Below are positions 1-10,540 of a DNA stretch of 20,229 nt, in pieces. Each line of letters starts with the position of its first letter. Position 1 is the first letter of the stretch. The translations under genes and the position numbers were made by a program. The DNA comes from Silene noctiflora (lineage: Eukaryota > Streptophyta > Magnoliopsida > Caryophyllales > Caryophyllaceae), in assembly GCA_009801015.1 (NCBI GenBank), contig VHZZ01000010.1, forward strand, positions 478,934 to 499,162, written 5' to 3'. The notes below the pieces were generated by a model. That model worked only from the letters and a program-made list of their open reading frames with translations, searched no databases and was not told where the DNA came from.

Positions 1-1800
1 AGTGGTTGAAAAACTGGGCGGAAAAGAAACATGACTCGGTACGATCTCCCAAACGGGTCAAATTTAAGTGTATAATACACGGTTTTTGGGATTTCAGGGT
101 CCCGTGACAGAAATGTCTGTAAATCGTACAGACGGTTCTTCGGATCAGATAAAGCAGCCACACACATTTTGAGAAATAACAAATGACATTTGAAGGTGCC
201 GGTACGCGATAAACGAGCCTGAGACGAAAATCGGTTACTCGTTAAAAATATATGAATACTTGTTATTTAGGGTTGAAATCGAATATTTTTACTCACGAAG
301 AGACCCCAGACACGTGGAAGAAAAACTGGTAGGAACAGAAAGAAGTCCCGGTACGATTTCCGAAACGGCTCAAATTTAAGTGTATAATACACGGTTTTCC
401 GAATTTTTGGGTCCCGGAACAAAAATGTCCGTAAATCATACGGACGGTTTCTCGAGTCAGATAAAGCAGCCACACAAAATTTGAGATACAGCAGAGGACA
501 TTTGAGTGTGCCAGTACTTGAAAAACTAGTCTTAGACGAAATCAGGTACTCCTTAAAATAGATGATAACTTGTTATTTAGGGCTGAAATCGAATACGGTA
601 ACTCATGAAGCGGCCTCAGACACGTGGTTGAAAATCTGGGAGGAAAAGAAACATGATTCGGTACGAGCTCTCAAACGGGTCAAATTTAAGTGTATAATAC
701 ACGGTTTTCGAGATTTCAGGGTCCCATGACAAAAATGCCTGTAAATCGTACGGACGGTTCCTCGGATCAGATAAAGCAGCGACACACAGTTTGAGAAATA
801 ACAGATGACATTTGAGGGTGCCGGTACGCGATATACGAGTCTGAGACGAAAATCGGTTACTCATTAAAAATATATGAATACTTGTTATTTAGGGTTGAAA
901 TCGAATATTTTGACTCACGAAGCGACCCAAACACGTGGAAAAAAAATAGGTAGGAACAGAAACAAGACCCGGTATGGTTTCCGAAACGGCTCAAAATTAA
1001 GTGTATAATACACGGTTTCCTGGATTTTGGGTCCCGGAACAAAAACATCCGTAAATAATACGGACGGTTCCTCGAGTCAGATAAAGAAGCCACACAAATT
1101 TTGAGAAACAACAGAGGACATTTGAGTGTGCCGGTACGTGAAAAACTAGTCTTAGACGAAATCGGGTAGATCTTAAAATAGATGATAACTTGTTATTTAG
1201 GGCTGAAATCGATTACGGTAACTCATGAGGCGACCTCAGACACGTGGTTGAAAATCGGGGTGGAAAAGAAACATGACTCGGTACGAGCTCTCAAACGGGT
1301 CAAATTTAAGTGTATAATACACGGTTTTCAGGATTTGAGGTTCCTGTGACAAAAATGTCTGTAAATCATACGGACGGTTCCTCGGATCAAATAAAGCAAC
1401 GACACACATTTTGAGAAATAACGGATGACATTTGGCGGTGCCGGTACGCGATAAACGAGTCTGAGGCGAAAATCGGTTAGTCGTTAAAAATGGATGAATA
1501 CTTGTTATTTAGTGTTGAAATCTAATATTTTTTAGTCAGCGACCCCAGATACGTGGAAGAAAAACTGGTGGAAAAGAAATATGACCCGATACGACCTCCC
1601 GAACGACTCAAATTTAAGTGAATAATACATGGTTTTCGGGAATTTTGGGTCCAGTGACAAAAATTCCGTAAATCATACTGACGGTTCCTTAGGTCAGTTG
1701 AAGCAGCCACGCATATTTTGAGAAACAACCGAGGACATTTGGGTGTGCCGATATGCGATAAATTAGTCTGAGACGAAAATTAGGTACTGCTTAAAAATAA
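1..1800. repeat. Tandem array, ~310-bp monomer in a ~621-bp alternating dimer
   Basis: About 5.8 copies of one monomer. The conserved core GTGTATAATACAC starts near 68, 380, 690, 1001 and 1310, and in decayed form (GTGAATAATACAT) near 1618, giving periods of 308-312 bp. Copies 1, 3 and 5 share one version (for example GGAAAAGAAACATGA and CAAACGGGTC before the core). Copies 2 and 4 share another (GGTAGGAACAGAAA and CGAAACGGCTC). The real unit is therefore an A-B dimer of ~621 bp; copy 6 looks like a mixture. Each monomer also carries an ACGTGG motif and a small dyad around GTAAATC. The array runs off the left edge of the window. The 60-84 codon minus-strand open frames recur once per monomer and are by-products of the repetition. 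It could be a satellite or the internal tandem-repeat part of a retrotransposon. Confidence 0.93.
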
Positions 1801-1950
1801 ATGTTAACTATTTATTTGATCAAATGCAAACAAATGAATGAGACAGAGGGGTTATAAAACGCATTCAAAGATCCTTGTACATGGGGTTGCGGACCTCCCA
1901 AGCGGGATCAAATATTTCGTATGAAGCCTTTATTAAGGGGGCATAATTGT
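1801..1950. other. Transition from tandem array to unique DNA
   Basis: Homology to the monomer fades after about 1800. The next 150 bp show no open frame, repeat or element end that I can recognise. Confidence 0.4.
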
Positions 1951-1956
1951 ATAGTA

Positions 1957-2010
1957 CTGGTCTTAAACCCGTGCAAATTGCACGAGATGCTATTTTAAAC
2001 ATTGTTATTA
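1957..2010 (-). mobile_element. Helitron-like 3' terminus, copy 1 (slightly decayed)
   Basis: Read on the minus strand, a hairpin with 9-base arms (CTCGTGCAA and TTGCACGGG, one mispair) is followed by a 7-base gap and then CCAG before a T. Plant Helitrons end in a short GC-rich hairpin followed within about 10 bases by CTRR, inserted before T. Here CTAG appears to have mutated to CCAG. The sequence just inside the hairpin (AATAACAATGTTTAAAATA) resembles that inside the terminus at 10541, so the two belong to one family. The body should extend to the right; I could not place the 5' TC end. Confidence 0.5.
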
Positions 2011-3082
2011 ATAAAGATCAAAACGATAAAATTTTATATCAGGTATATTTAAGATTTATAATTTAGATATCGATTAGAAATTATTTAATAACATAATGTA
2101 TATTGTTACCTCTTATCAATCAAGACGTACTCATTGTCGTATATGTAGACGTGTCGAAATTACACCCAACCCGAGTTGTTTTTTCCACATTCAATACGTA
2201 GTTCCATGAATCTTAACTCATGAGTTGATCGACCCAATGCAGAATGACCCGTTAGTTTAAGGCCGAATCATAAATAGTAAATAAAAAAAATCTAATGGCG
2301 GTATCTTTTTCAACTAAAGTTATTAAAGTTTTAGTACTTTAAATTATTTAAAATAATTATAATTGCTCAATATGTGTAACGTACTAACGTACCTAATGAA
2401 ATAAGTTAAAATATTGATAGTAAATCTAATTTAATCTATACAAAAATTATTTTGATCCGCATTTTCATTCCAACCCAACCTGTGACCCGCTTGTGACCTA
2501 ACTCTACATGTATGACCAATTTACACGTGTACAAACTTTAGTAGTTGTAACGATATAAAGGCCCACAAAAATACACCATATATATCAGGTTTACATCAAA
2601 GAAGATAAATAATCAACGTTTCTAGCATGAGTCCCCAATCTCATAGAGTCATAGGCATATTTGAAGAGCTCTCAAGTCGTTTCAAACATTGCACTCCCTT
2701 TATGTTATCCGTTGCAATCTTCAAGCGTAATGGAGATGATAAAATGTAATAACGTAGCGTAAGTGATGGATTAGGGTTAGATGGCCGAGTAATCGTTGAA
2801 GTACGAAATGTCCTCATATATATAATTTTTATAATAATAATGTTACAATGAAATACGATTGTTATATTGCTTTTTTCTGACCCGTAGTTTGACCCTAATC
2901 CGACCTGGCAGCCAATTCATATTTGACTTACCCGTATTCTGAATCGATGTTGACCCGTCCGACCCATTTAACGGGTCTAATGGAGTCACATTCTGCTCAT
3001 ATAAAATACATCGCTAGAAGTTAATGGATGAGTTGTATGAGGTGATTGCCCTTTGGGTTTGGATTAATATACTTACATTTCC

Positions 3083-3083
<1 letters not shown>
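2011..3083. other. Gene-free AT-rich region, possible Helitron body and decayed element ends
   Basis: No open frame or gene signal is visible. Several stretches rich in GACCCG/AACCCGA occur (near 2165, 2230, 2460-2500, 2880-2980). The one at 2951-2979 ends in ACGGGTCTA, like the terminal sequence of the element at 11859-12246, but I found no matching opposite end here. Part of this region may be the interior of the Helitron-like element ending at 1957. Confidence 0.35.

Positions 3084-3117
<34 letters not shown>
3084..3117 (+). repeat. Poly(A) run, 34 bases
   Basis: An uninterrupted run of 34 A residues. Such tracts can be the tail of a retroposed SINE or LINE copy inserted on the plus strand, but the upstream 100 bp show no tRNA-like A and B boxes, so the origin is unproven. 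Confidence 0.9.
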
Positions 3118-3119
<2 letters not shown>

Positions 3120-3159
3120 GCTAGAAAAACGCGGCCATAAACACAACCATGTAAAGACA

Positions 3160-3254
3160 TACTACCTCCTATTTCATATGTTGTTCCCCTTACTCTAATA
3201 TATGTGAGGACTATTTTATTGAAAAGGGAACAACATATGAAATAGGAGGGAGTA
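3160..3254. mobile_element. Stowaway-like MITE, 95-bp near-perfect hairpin
   Basis: The element begins TACTACCTCC and ends GGAGGGAGTA. The arms are about 28 bp and almost perfectly complementary (ATTTCATATGTTGTTCCC against GGGAACAACATATGAAAT), around a loop of ~37 bp. The ends match the TACTCCCTCC type typical of Stowaway elements of the Tc1/mariner superfamily, with TA at both ends as the expected target duplication. It has no coding capacity. The near-perfect arms suggest a recent insertion. Confidence 0.8.
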
Positions 3255-4340
3255 ATATTTTTGGAAGATCACGGTCCAACGTTTTACCATTTTTTTTACA
3301 TTTTGATGAGTCCAACATTTTAGAGCTTTAATTTAGGTGTAGCTTTTGTGAAATGCTTTTTTTTTTTATTCCTAAATACATTATAAAACATACTCATTTT
3401 CTTGAGTATTACATTTATTTGTTTTTTCTTCCAATTTTTGGTGTTGTTTAAATGTTTAATGCAAGGTTTTCCTTAATTTTTTTAGTATTAAAATCGTTTT
3501 CATGTAAATAAGTACATTTTTTTTTCAATTTTTCAAATCTGGAATATTTACTTGGAATAATTCTTGTATAATTGCCTTTTTAATTACGCAGGCAGATTTA
3601 CCACTATCAAGTTTCAAACAAATAAACACCAAAATAATGAAACAAATCAAACTAATGAAACTCTAGCCAGAGTAATTTGCAAATTAAATTCATAAGAGAA
3701 CGTGGGTTTCATAAATTCAGGAAAAATCTGTGGTTGTTGCTTTAATAAATAGGATATTTAAAATAAACAGATCGAGCATCCCGTTCATCAAAGTCCGAGC
3801 AAACATCACGATCATTAGTATAATTAGGACGGAGGGAGTAACGTTTTAACAATTCAACATCGATAGTAACTATCATTTCATTCCCTCACGCAACGTTCAT
3901 TAACAAGTTCCGTAATCTCACGATCAAATATTTTGGTAGGTTTGACTGGTTTAAGGTCGGAAATAAAAAACACGACACAGACACGACATTGTTGGCTGAT
4001 TGGTACCTTAATCACATAAATTCTCATTTGTTAGGCTAATTTTCAGTCAAAAGATTATAAATTCAATTGTCTAATAACAACGATGGTGACCTCAAACATT
4101 ATCTATCTTCTTTCCTTTTCCTGAGTCATGGACCTGCATAGTGACATGCTGACACATTTCAAATTATCGAGTCGGAACGCGTCCCTAATGCAACCATTAG
4201 AGTTGCTCTATACGGATTTACTCGTATAGCTTGAAGAAGGGAATAAAATGGATTAGTCTCGTGTTTTTTTAGCATGAAAGAACTTTTACTAAAGGAATAA
4301 AAATTAAACATAACGGAGATCATAACTCCGACCGATCAAA
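3255..4340. other. Intergenic AT-rich DNA with a solo MITE end
   Basis: No gene is visible. The sequence is T-rich (many T5-T9 runs at 3340-3530). At about 3826-3840 there is a single Stowaway-type end (GGACGGAGGGAGTA) with no partner that I can find upstream, so it is probably a relic. The right part (about 4340 onward) is likely 3' untranslated sequence of the WD40 gene on the minus strand. Confidence 0.45.
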
Positions 4341-4640
4341 TCGGTTAACTGTAGTTTTTATATTAACAAGACTTTACACACGATATTCTGCCCAACTTCC
4401 GCTTTACACCACATCAGAGCTGTAACTGCAGCAGTTAATCACTGCACACAGCCCGGAAGGATTATCTTGGGATCACGGTTCAGGTGAGAACTAAGAACAA
4501 CGTACACAGGATAACAGCAAAAACTCGAAATGAGCCGAGGGCATAGGCATCAACCTTTAAAAAGCAATGCCCTCGGCATCTCTACTGTCCACATTATCAG
4601 GCTACGACTACTATGTCCAATGGCTCGATGAGGCACATAT

Positions 4641-7600
4641 CTAAAAGATGGCCTCTGAGTATCCCATGCAATGACTTCTGTTGAACTCTAAAACACTACC
4701 GTATGTCCGATCAGCAACCCCAACAAACAGAGCTTCAGTGTCGGGACTGAAGGAAATACCGGCAATCTCACCAAAGAGGTCGATTTCCTGCTCCTTCTCG
4801 TACCCAGACCGGGTATCAAATATATGGATGAAGTCGGCTGGCTCAGCCATGGCCAGAAACCGTCCATCTGAGGTAAATTTTAGAGCCCTAATGGCTCCCA
4901 TTCTCCCCTTGAGAACGTCCAGTGACTGAGACATGTTACGGATGTCCCAAAGCCTACATGTAGTGTCTTGATTTCCCGTGGCTAGAATTTGCCCATTGGG
5001 GTGCCAAGCTGAGGCAAAGGAGTAATCCAAGTGACCTTTGAGGGTGCTGACCACTTTTCCTGTGTTAGAATCAGAAACCAAGCACTCGGAACTATCTCCA
5101 AGGACGGCCATTAATTTGCCATCCGGACTTGTTGAGGTGTTCTAACAACCAAAGGAACCAAGAAAATATTAGAATTGCATTACAAACACCAGATGCCCTT
5201 GAGGCTTGCTTTAAAAAAACATATGGATGCGAAACCAAGCTGCGACGTAGTTTATACTCACATTGACAGACCATGGGAAGCTGAATCGATTAAGGCAAAT
5301 AAAATTTGCAGCATCAAATACTCTAACTTGAGCATCATTGTTGGCAGCTATGACCCACTTTGAACCGGAAGAACTTTCAGCTATGTCGACTGCATTGGTA
5401 ATGGCATCCTCGTCTGTTGTCACCTTTGTGCTAAATGCCACATCTGGCTGATTCAAGTGCTGCAGATAGATACAAGTTTAAATATTAATAAGGAAATGCA
5501 GTACTTCCTCGCATTCTTATACTCCCTCTGTTGACACTTGGAACTTCTTTTTGTTAAAAATATAATTGAATGCTTCATTAATAAGAAATGACAATATTTT
5601 AGTCTCATGTTATAATCTTTTAGATCTTAAATACACGATACAATTAAGAAGCTCTTAACTTTAAAAATCAAAAGAGAAAGGACGAAAGTACAAGAGTAAC
5701 AGCCAGTAAGAAATTAGTGTACAACCTTGCAGATGAGCTCCCCATGGAAACCACCAGCGACCAAAAGATTATCTTTCACGCTCATAGTACTGATCTGCAC
5801 CCTAGATAGGGGCTGAGGGAATGATCGGGAGAATTCCTGCAAGGCATCAGAAGAGAAATGTCAAAACTGAATGGCAAGAAAGACAACTTCTGAAGGAGGT
5901 AAAAAATGACTTACAGTAGTAGGCACTATTGGCCTTGCTGCATTAAGCACCTCTGTGGTATTCCTACGCAGTGCAGACCAATGCATAACAGAGTAGTTCT
6001 GCAAGAGATACACATCGTGCTTGGATGTGGCCCAAAGAAGATTTCTCAGCTGTAACAGGAGAGCAAAAGCAAGCGAATTAATATCATCAAATTCTCATAA
6101 TCTGAAGTTTTTGAAAGAGGCCAACAACGAGACTACGTCCCTGCAACCAATCACGCTTTTCTCTCTTCTATTCATCTATTTAAAGTTTTGTAGTTTTGTA
6201 CTAAGGAATACTTCCTGCAAGTGTTGAAGAAGTTTCCCTATTATTTCTACATAGTTTTGTCTTTTATCTAGCTTAAACTGATTTTCCTACTATAATGGCA
6301 ATCAGCAACAACACAACTTTAGTTTGACCTTGGCTTCTAGTAACAACAGAAATCAGCTTGATGCAAGTACTCATTCAGGCAAACTATCGTCCACACTGGA
6401 AAATATATAGGACATGACTAAAACCTTCTAGCTGAATATTGATATGAGATGCCAATCAAAGATGAGAATCTTAAAGTGAGCTCTTCTATACGGCATTAGT
6501 AACATAAGGGCGCACCTAGCAACTCATAATAGGCAGCCAATAACCAACTGTCCCAGAAGATATCAAAGGAATGCAGTGTACTTAATCAAATAAGAACCAT
6601 CATCATGCATACGTTTGATGCAACGAAGTATATTAGTATGAAAAAAAAAAAAAAAAATCATCCCAAAAGTGCACAATCAGCAAAGTATTAGGGAGCAAGG
6701 CCTTGCAACAATAACTGAGGCAAAACATCCAAAAGAATTAAACAAAGAAATTAGTACACTGTTGTCAGTTATTAAAATTTCAGAGATGTCTTTAAGATGT
6801 TCAGAAATATATTTTTCTGTCATACCATATAGAAACGTATCCTTTGAGCGCCCGCTGCTCAGAACACTTCCATCCTGTCGAAGAGAGGTAAAAATTCTAC
6901 TGCCACAGGTGTTAAAGCAATTTTATAACACTACAAACAACAAAGTTGCAAACAAAATTGATATATTGATTAGTTGCAGCATGTCATCATGAGCAAACGA
7001 TCACAATACTTAAACATGCTAGCATTATAGTGCTCAACTCCAATATTAAGAAGCAGATCTGGTCACCTATTGCATACTAGGTAATGCAGACCAGCGAGCT
7101 GGACATCATGACTGATCAATCCAGAACCTCCAAACTAACACAACTTGAGAGCTCATTACATATAAGTTATAACAGTACATATTAGCTCAGAAGTTCACTA
7201 AACACAAACAATATAATCCAATGGAAATTTTACGGACATCATGACTGATCAATCCAGAACCTCCAAACTAACACAACTTGAGAGCTCATTACATATAAGT
7301 TATAACAGTACATATAAGCTCAGAAGTTTACCAAACACAAACAATATAATCTAATGGAAATTTTACGGGATTTAGTCTGTATACATGTACGAGCGCCGGC
7401 TGCCAAAATTTGCATTGACACAATTTCATGCTTTGACAGGCACTACTGGACAGACTGTTAGTTACTATGGTTAGTTCTGATGCTGTTTTACTAGACGTAT
7501 GTCCATGAGATACTGTGAGTTTGCGACAAGCATTCCACTGCCTAACTAGCATGCAATGACAGACTGATGCTAAAAGAGACTGAAGAACAATATACAGACT

Positions 7601-9696
7601 CAGAATAGTAAATAACAACTCTATAATGAAAACATATTTTATACTATACCTCACATGACATCTTTTAATTTGATTAAGATTTTGTAGAACATATAACATG
7701 ATAGCAAGAGTAGCAATGGTTAGACCTTCAAATATCTGCAAAAAGGGGATAAGAGTAAATTCTGTGCCGTGGCAATGTGCCACGGACTTCAACAAGCAAA
7801 TATACGTGAACATGTAACGGAAGAGATATATGACAGATAGTTTAACGGGCCAAGAAGAGGTTCTTGATCTTTTCGACCACTGAATTTTGGGTTAGTTGAG
7901 GAAAACTGTTGTCAGTGCTAATTTCAGTGATGTTAAACACGAGTAGTTAGGGTATCCGAATTTCTACCAATAAAAAGTTTCGAGTAAAGTCGTAGTGATG
8001 CCTCAAGCTAGAGCCAATCTCCATACCTTCAGTAAGGATTGAGCTGCTACGGCACCGCGCTTATGAGACCGCTATGTTAGATAGCCCATTAATGTGTACT
8101 CATGGGACAAAACTACGATAACCGACCAATGAACAAGGCCTAAAAACGAGCTAGAAGAGGTGTAGTGTACAATACAAACATTGGAACTGTAACGCAATTG
8201 CACACTTTATCCATTCTGTTGCACGTACAAGAAAAGGAGTTTAAGGGAAGAAATCTGGAAGCTTAACTAGCTAAGAATTTAGGCTGCCTATGGAATCCTT
8301 TGTTTTATAAATTTTAAGCGCGCTCTTGGTTGGAGGGAAAACTAGAAAGTCGACTTGAATGACGCTACAGTAAGTAACACTAGAATCAAGGCAGGTAGCG
8401 TAAACATAAGCTGTACCTGAAAATGGACGATTGATGACTTGACAAGCCTTGTGTTGAACTGAAAACCATAGAAGTTGTGACCTTTCTCCACTTGCTTGCA
8501 ATCCTGCCATTAGCAATGATGACCATCAACAAACATGAATAAAGAATTTGAGCGCGTCTTTATTCTGGCTTCAATATAAAGCAAAACTGGTAGGACTAGT
8601 TAGCTTAATATATATGACTTCCGTACTGAAGTGTTATTCGTCGTCCAACGACTGGCATATTCAAATCAGCAAAATTGGTACTACCAGTGGACTGCCTGAG
8701 TTAAAGCTTCACAAACCAGGACTGAGTACTATTTAGGTTAATCCATCGAGTAGCTCTCTAGTCTTAAATATACAGATATCACTATCTAACAAAGGTTTAC
8801 TAGCAGATGCATTTCAGGATGCCTTTTACTATTGGGAGGGGAGATTTGAACCCGAGACTACGCATCTCCATCTTACCCACTAGGCTCAGACATCTTCCGT
8901 AGAAATAATTTACACCTTACTAACAAAGAAAAATTTGAGAAGTCTTAGCCTAGTGGTTGATCAGATAGAGGTATAGCGGACAATAGGTCCCATGTTCGAA
9001 TCCCTCACCCCCGACTTCTACAGCTAATATAACTACCAGAAAAAGAGACCTTATGAAGATCATCAGGAGAAGAATGAGAAGGGATGCTCTCATAATTCTT
9101 GTATTGCTTCAACCGAGTCTCGCGATACTTATCCCTCGTAAAATTCAACCTCTCCCATGGTATTCCTTGTATATCCTTCCCCTTCCTCGCCTCTCCTGCT
9201 GTCGTATCCGTCTTCGACTTCCCCTGTCACATCAATTATTCCATTTAATTCATTATTACTCCTATTTCATCCCCAATAATTATCTATACTCTTTATAGTC
9301 ACCACTCACCATCACAATTCTTTGATTTATTTCTATTCCATCCCCAATCAAAATTTATTACGGAGTATTGAATTATCCCAAATGACAGAAAAGGGGGTTG
9401 GATATACGTAAAACCATCTCAACCAAAAGTTTAAGCGGGAGAGCGATCTACCCAAATTTTGAACAAATCTCATATAATAAAAAACAATAAAATAAACGTA
9501 CGATATCGACTAAATCAAACTCGTCTTCAAGATCAGACCCGAAGGAATCATCATTATCGTCGCCGGAGCTGCTGTTATAAGTCCTAGGAATGCTAGAATC
9601 TTCCGAAAAGGGGAAACTTTCATCATCAAAATCACTTGTTTCGTAATAATCCTCAACGAACTCTAACTCATCGTTTTGAAATTGAAATTCTGCCAT
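4641..9696 (-). CDS. WD40-repeat protein, C2A9.03-like plant family, 7 exons, 466 aa
   Basis: Coding exons, in order of translation: 9502-9696, 9050-9223, 8417-8503, 5915-6049, 5726-5836, 5262-5459 and 4641-5141. These join in one frame to 466 codons plus a TAG stop. All six introns are GT-AG and phase 0. The ATG at 9694-9696 has an in-frame TAA three codons upstream. Residues 1-65 are acidic and Ser/Asp-rich. Residues ~80-110 hold the family motif GKDIQGIPWERLNFTRDKYR. Residues ~136-152 read FQFNTRLVKSSIVHFQ. A beta-propeller follows, best seen in a WD repeat with GH at 336-337 and WD at 365-366, then a PADFIHIFD repeat and SFSPDTEALFVG near the end. Length and order match the plant family annotated from the fission yeast protein SPAC2A9.03. 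Its molecular role is not established; WD40 propellers usually scaffold protein complexes. No signal peptide or membrane segment is seen. Intron 4 is unusually long (2,367 bp), and introns 2 and 5 carry transposon relics. Confidence 0.92.
5519..5690. mobile_element. Probable degenerate Stowaway-like MITE in WD40 intron 5
   Basis: The left end reads TACTCCCTCTGTT. The right end, on the opposite strand, reads GTACTTTCGTCC. Both resemble the Stowaway consensus TACTCCCTCCGT, and the interior is AT-rich. The arms are only partly complementary, so the boundaries are approximate. It lies wholly inside the 266-bp intron 5460-5725. Confidence 0.4.
6050..8416 (-). other. Long intron 4 of the WD40 gene (2,367 bp)
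   Basis: The donor CAG|GTACAG follows the exon ending in VHFQ, and the acceptor TTACAG precedes the exon starting LRNLLW. All other introns of this gene are 78-546 bp. Within it are a 17-A run at 6641-6657 and a 133-bp tandem duplication at 7101-7366. A 161-codon minus-strand open frame at 7328-7813 overlaps the duplication; its product is hydrophobic, resembles nothing I recognise and is probably chance. I see no complete transposon or nested gene that would explain the length. Confidence 0.8.
7101..7366. repeat. 133-bp direct tandem duplication in intron 4
   Basis: Copy 1 (7101-7233) and copy 2 (7234-7366) both begin GGACATCATGACTGATC and end at ATTTTACGG. I count about four single-base differences over 133 positions and no length change, so the duplication is fairly recent. 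The unit contains no splice signal used by the gene model. Confidence 0.9.
8830..8890 (-). mobile_element. tRNA-derived SINE head, minus strand, WD40 intron 2
   Basis: On the minus strand, a polymerase III A box (GAGCCTAGTGGGTAAG, 8872-8887) is followed about 16 bases later by a B box (CTCGGGTTCAAATCTC, 8841-8856). This spacing and the CCTAGTGG core are typical of plant tRNA-related SINEs. The 3' body would run toward lower coordinates; its end and any target duplication are not clear. It is too degraded, with no paired acceptor stem, to be a functional tRNA gene. Confidence 0.6.
8943..9020 (+). mobile_element. tRNA-derived SINE head, plus strand, WD40 intron 2
   Basis: The A box TAGCCTAGTGGTTGA (8946-8960) and the B box GTTCGAATCC (8994-9003) lie in the usual order for a tRNA-derived SINE promoter. 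The body between them differs from the neighbouring minus-strand copy, and A-to-B spacing is about 10 bases longer, so it is a different family or a divergent member. The element starts ~55 bp from the other head and points away from it. It is cut short by exon 2 of the WD40 gene at 9050, so the tail is missing or very short. Confidence 0.6.
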
Positions 9697-10540
9697 GCTT
9701 CTCTCTTAATCCTTAGCTAGCTACAAATTCAATTCAATTCAATCAAACATATATACAATTCCGGAGGCGACCGTCTCTGCTAGCCCCTAATTTTGCAGAG
9801 TAACTAATAAGGTAAAAAATCAAGTGAAAAATGAAAATACCTGTTAAAATGAAGAGTGGAATAGAGAGCACAAGGGTATGTCGGCTAATTATTTTCCTGG
9901 TACGGGTCGGGATGTCGACCGTTGATAACAGTGTATAATTCTCTCGTCGCGCTTATAATGTAAATAGGGAGGTAGTGTATGCCAAGCGAAGGGCAAGGAA
10001 AAAGGGAGGGTGGAAGAGGTAGTTATATAATGCGTTACGGATAGAGGAGCAATGTGGGTCCAGAAATGTGTGTATGGGTGATATTTAATGGTTTGATGGA
10101 GGTTGGAGTTTTAAAATGGGTAAACCCGTGGGTGATACGGACCCATTAAATAGAAGACTCGTCGTCGGTTAGTGGTTTGTTTATGTTGGGTTGTCTAATG
10201 TGATTGTGACCCGGGAGTTAAAGCTTGATCTAGACTGTTTACGTCGGTACGATTGAGTTTTAATTCGGTAAGTTCTTGGTCTAACTGTATATTATGGGCA
10301 GCCATTCTCGCCGCATTGATTATTACACAAAAATTCCCATTTAAGACGGGTTTTTTTGAGAAAATATCGTCATTTTTTGTTGTATTTATTAAAGGGTTCA
10401 TTTTCAATTTAAATTACGATTAATAATATACAAAATTCGAGTAACTTGATTAATACTCGTATGTCATAACGATTTACTCTGCATACTAGTAATTGAATGG
10501 AATAAGTCACTCACACACCCTTACTTAGCAATCCTTATAA
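9697..10540. other. Upstream region of the WD40 gene
   Basis: Contains the 5' leader and presumably the promoter of the WD40 gene. A 70-codon minus-strand open frame at 10195-10407 includes a Glu/Leu-rich stretch, but resembles no family I recognise and has no gene signals around it. Nothing else is identifiable. Confidence 0.4.
10023..10029 (-). promoter_or_regulatory. Candidate TATA box of the WD40 gene
   Basis: TATATAA on the minus strand, about 330 bp upstream of the ATG at 9696. This would imply a 5' leader near 300 bases, or one with an intron. It is a plausible match in AT-rich DNA and no more. Confidence 0.25.

Noticed and set aside
267-1728. Series of 60-84 codon minus-strand open frames with similar proteins
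   Set aside because: They recur once per tandem monomer at the repeat period and in two overlapping frames. The repetition explains them, and there are no gene signals.
6775-6935. Possible extra exon on the minus strand (RQDGSVLSSGRSK...) after a CGACAG acceptor-like site
   Set aside because: The flanking exons already join in frame without it and match the family order. The frame has no conserved counterpart that I can recall.
7328-7813. 161-codon minus-strand open frame with hydrophobic stretches
   Set aside because: It lies inside intron 4 of the WD40 gene, overlaps the tandem duplication and matches no family I know. Hydrophobicity is expected from AT-rich DNA. Probably chance.
8841-9003. 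A and B box pairs as tRNA genes
   Set aside because: No cloverleaf with paired acceptor and anticodon stems can be formed. The spacing and flanks fit SINE heads.
10195-10407. 70-codon minus-strand open frame
   Set aside because: No recognisable domain, no promoter or poly(A) context, and low-complexity composition. Not enough to call a gene.
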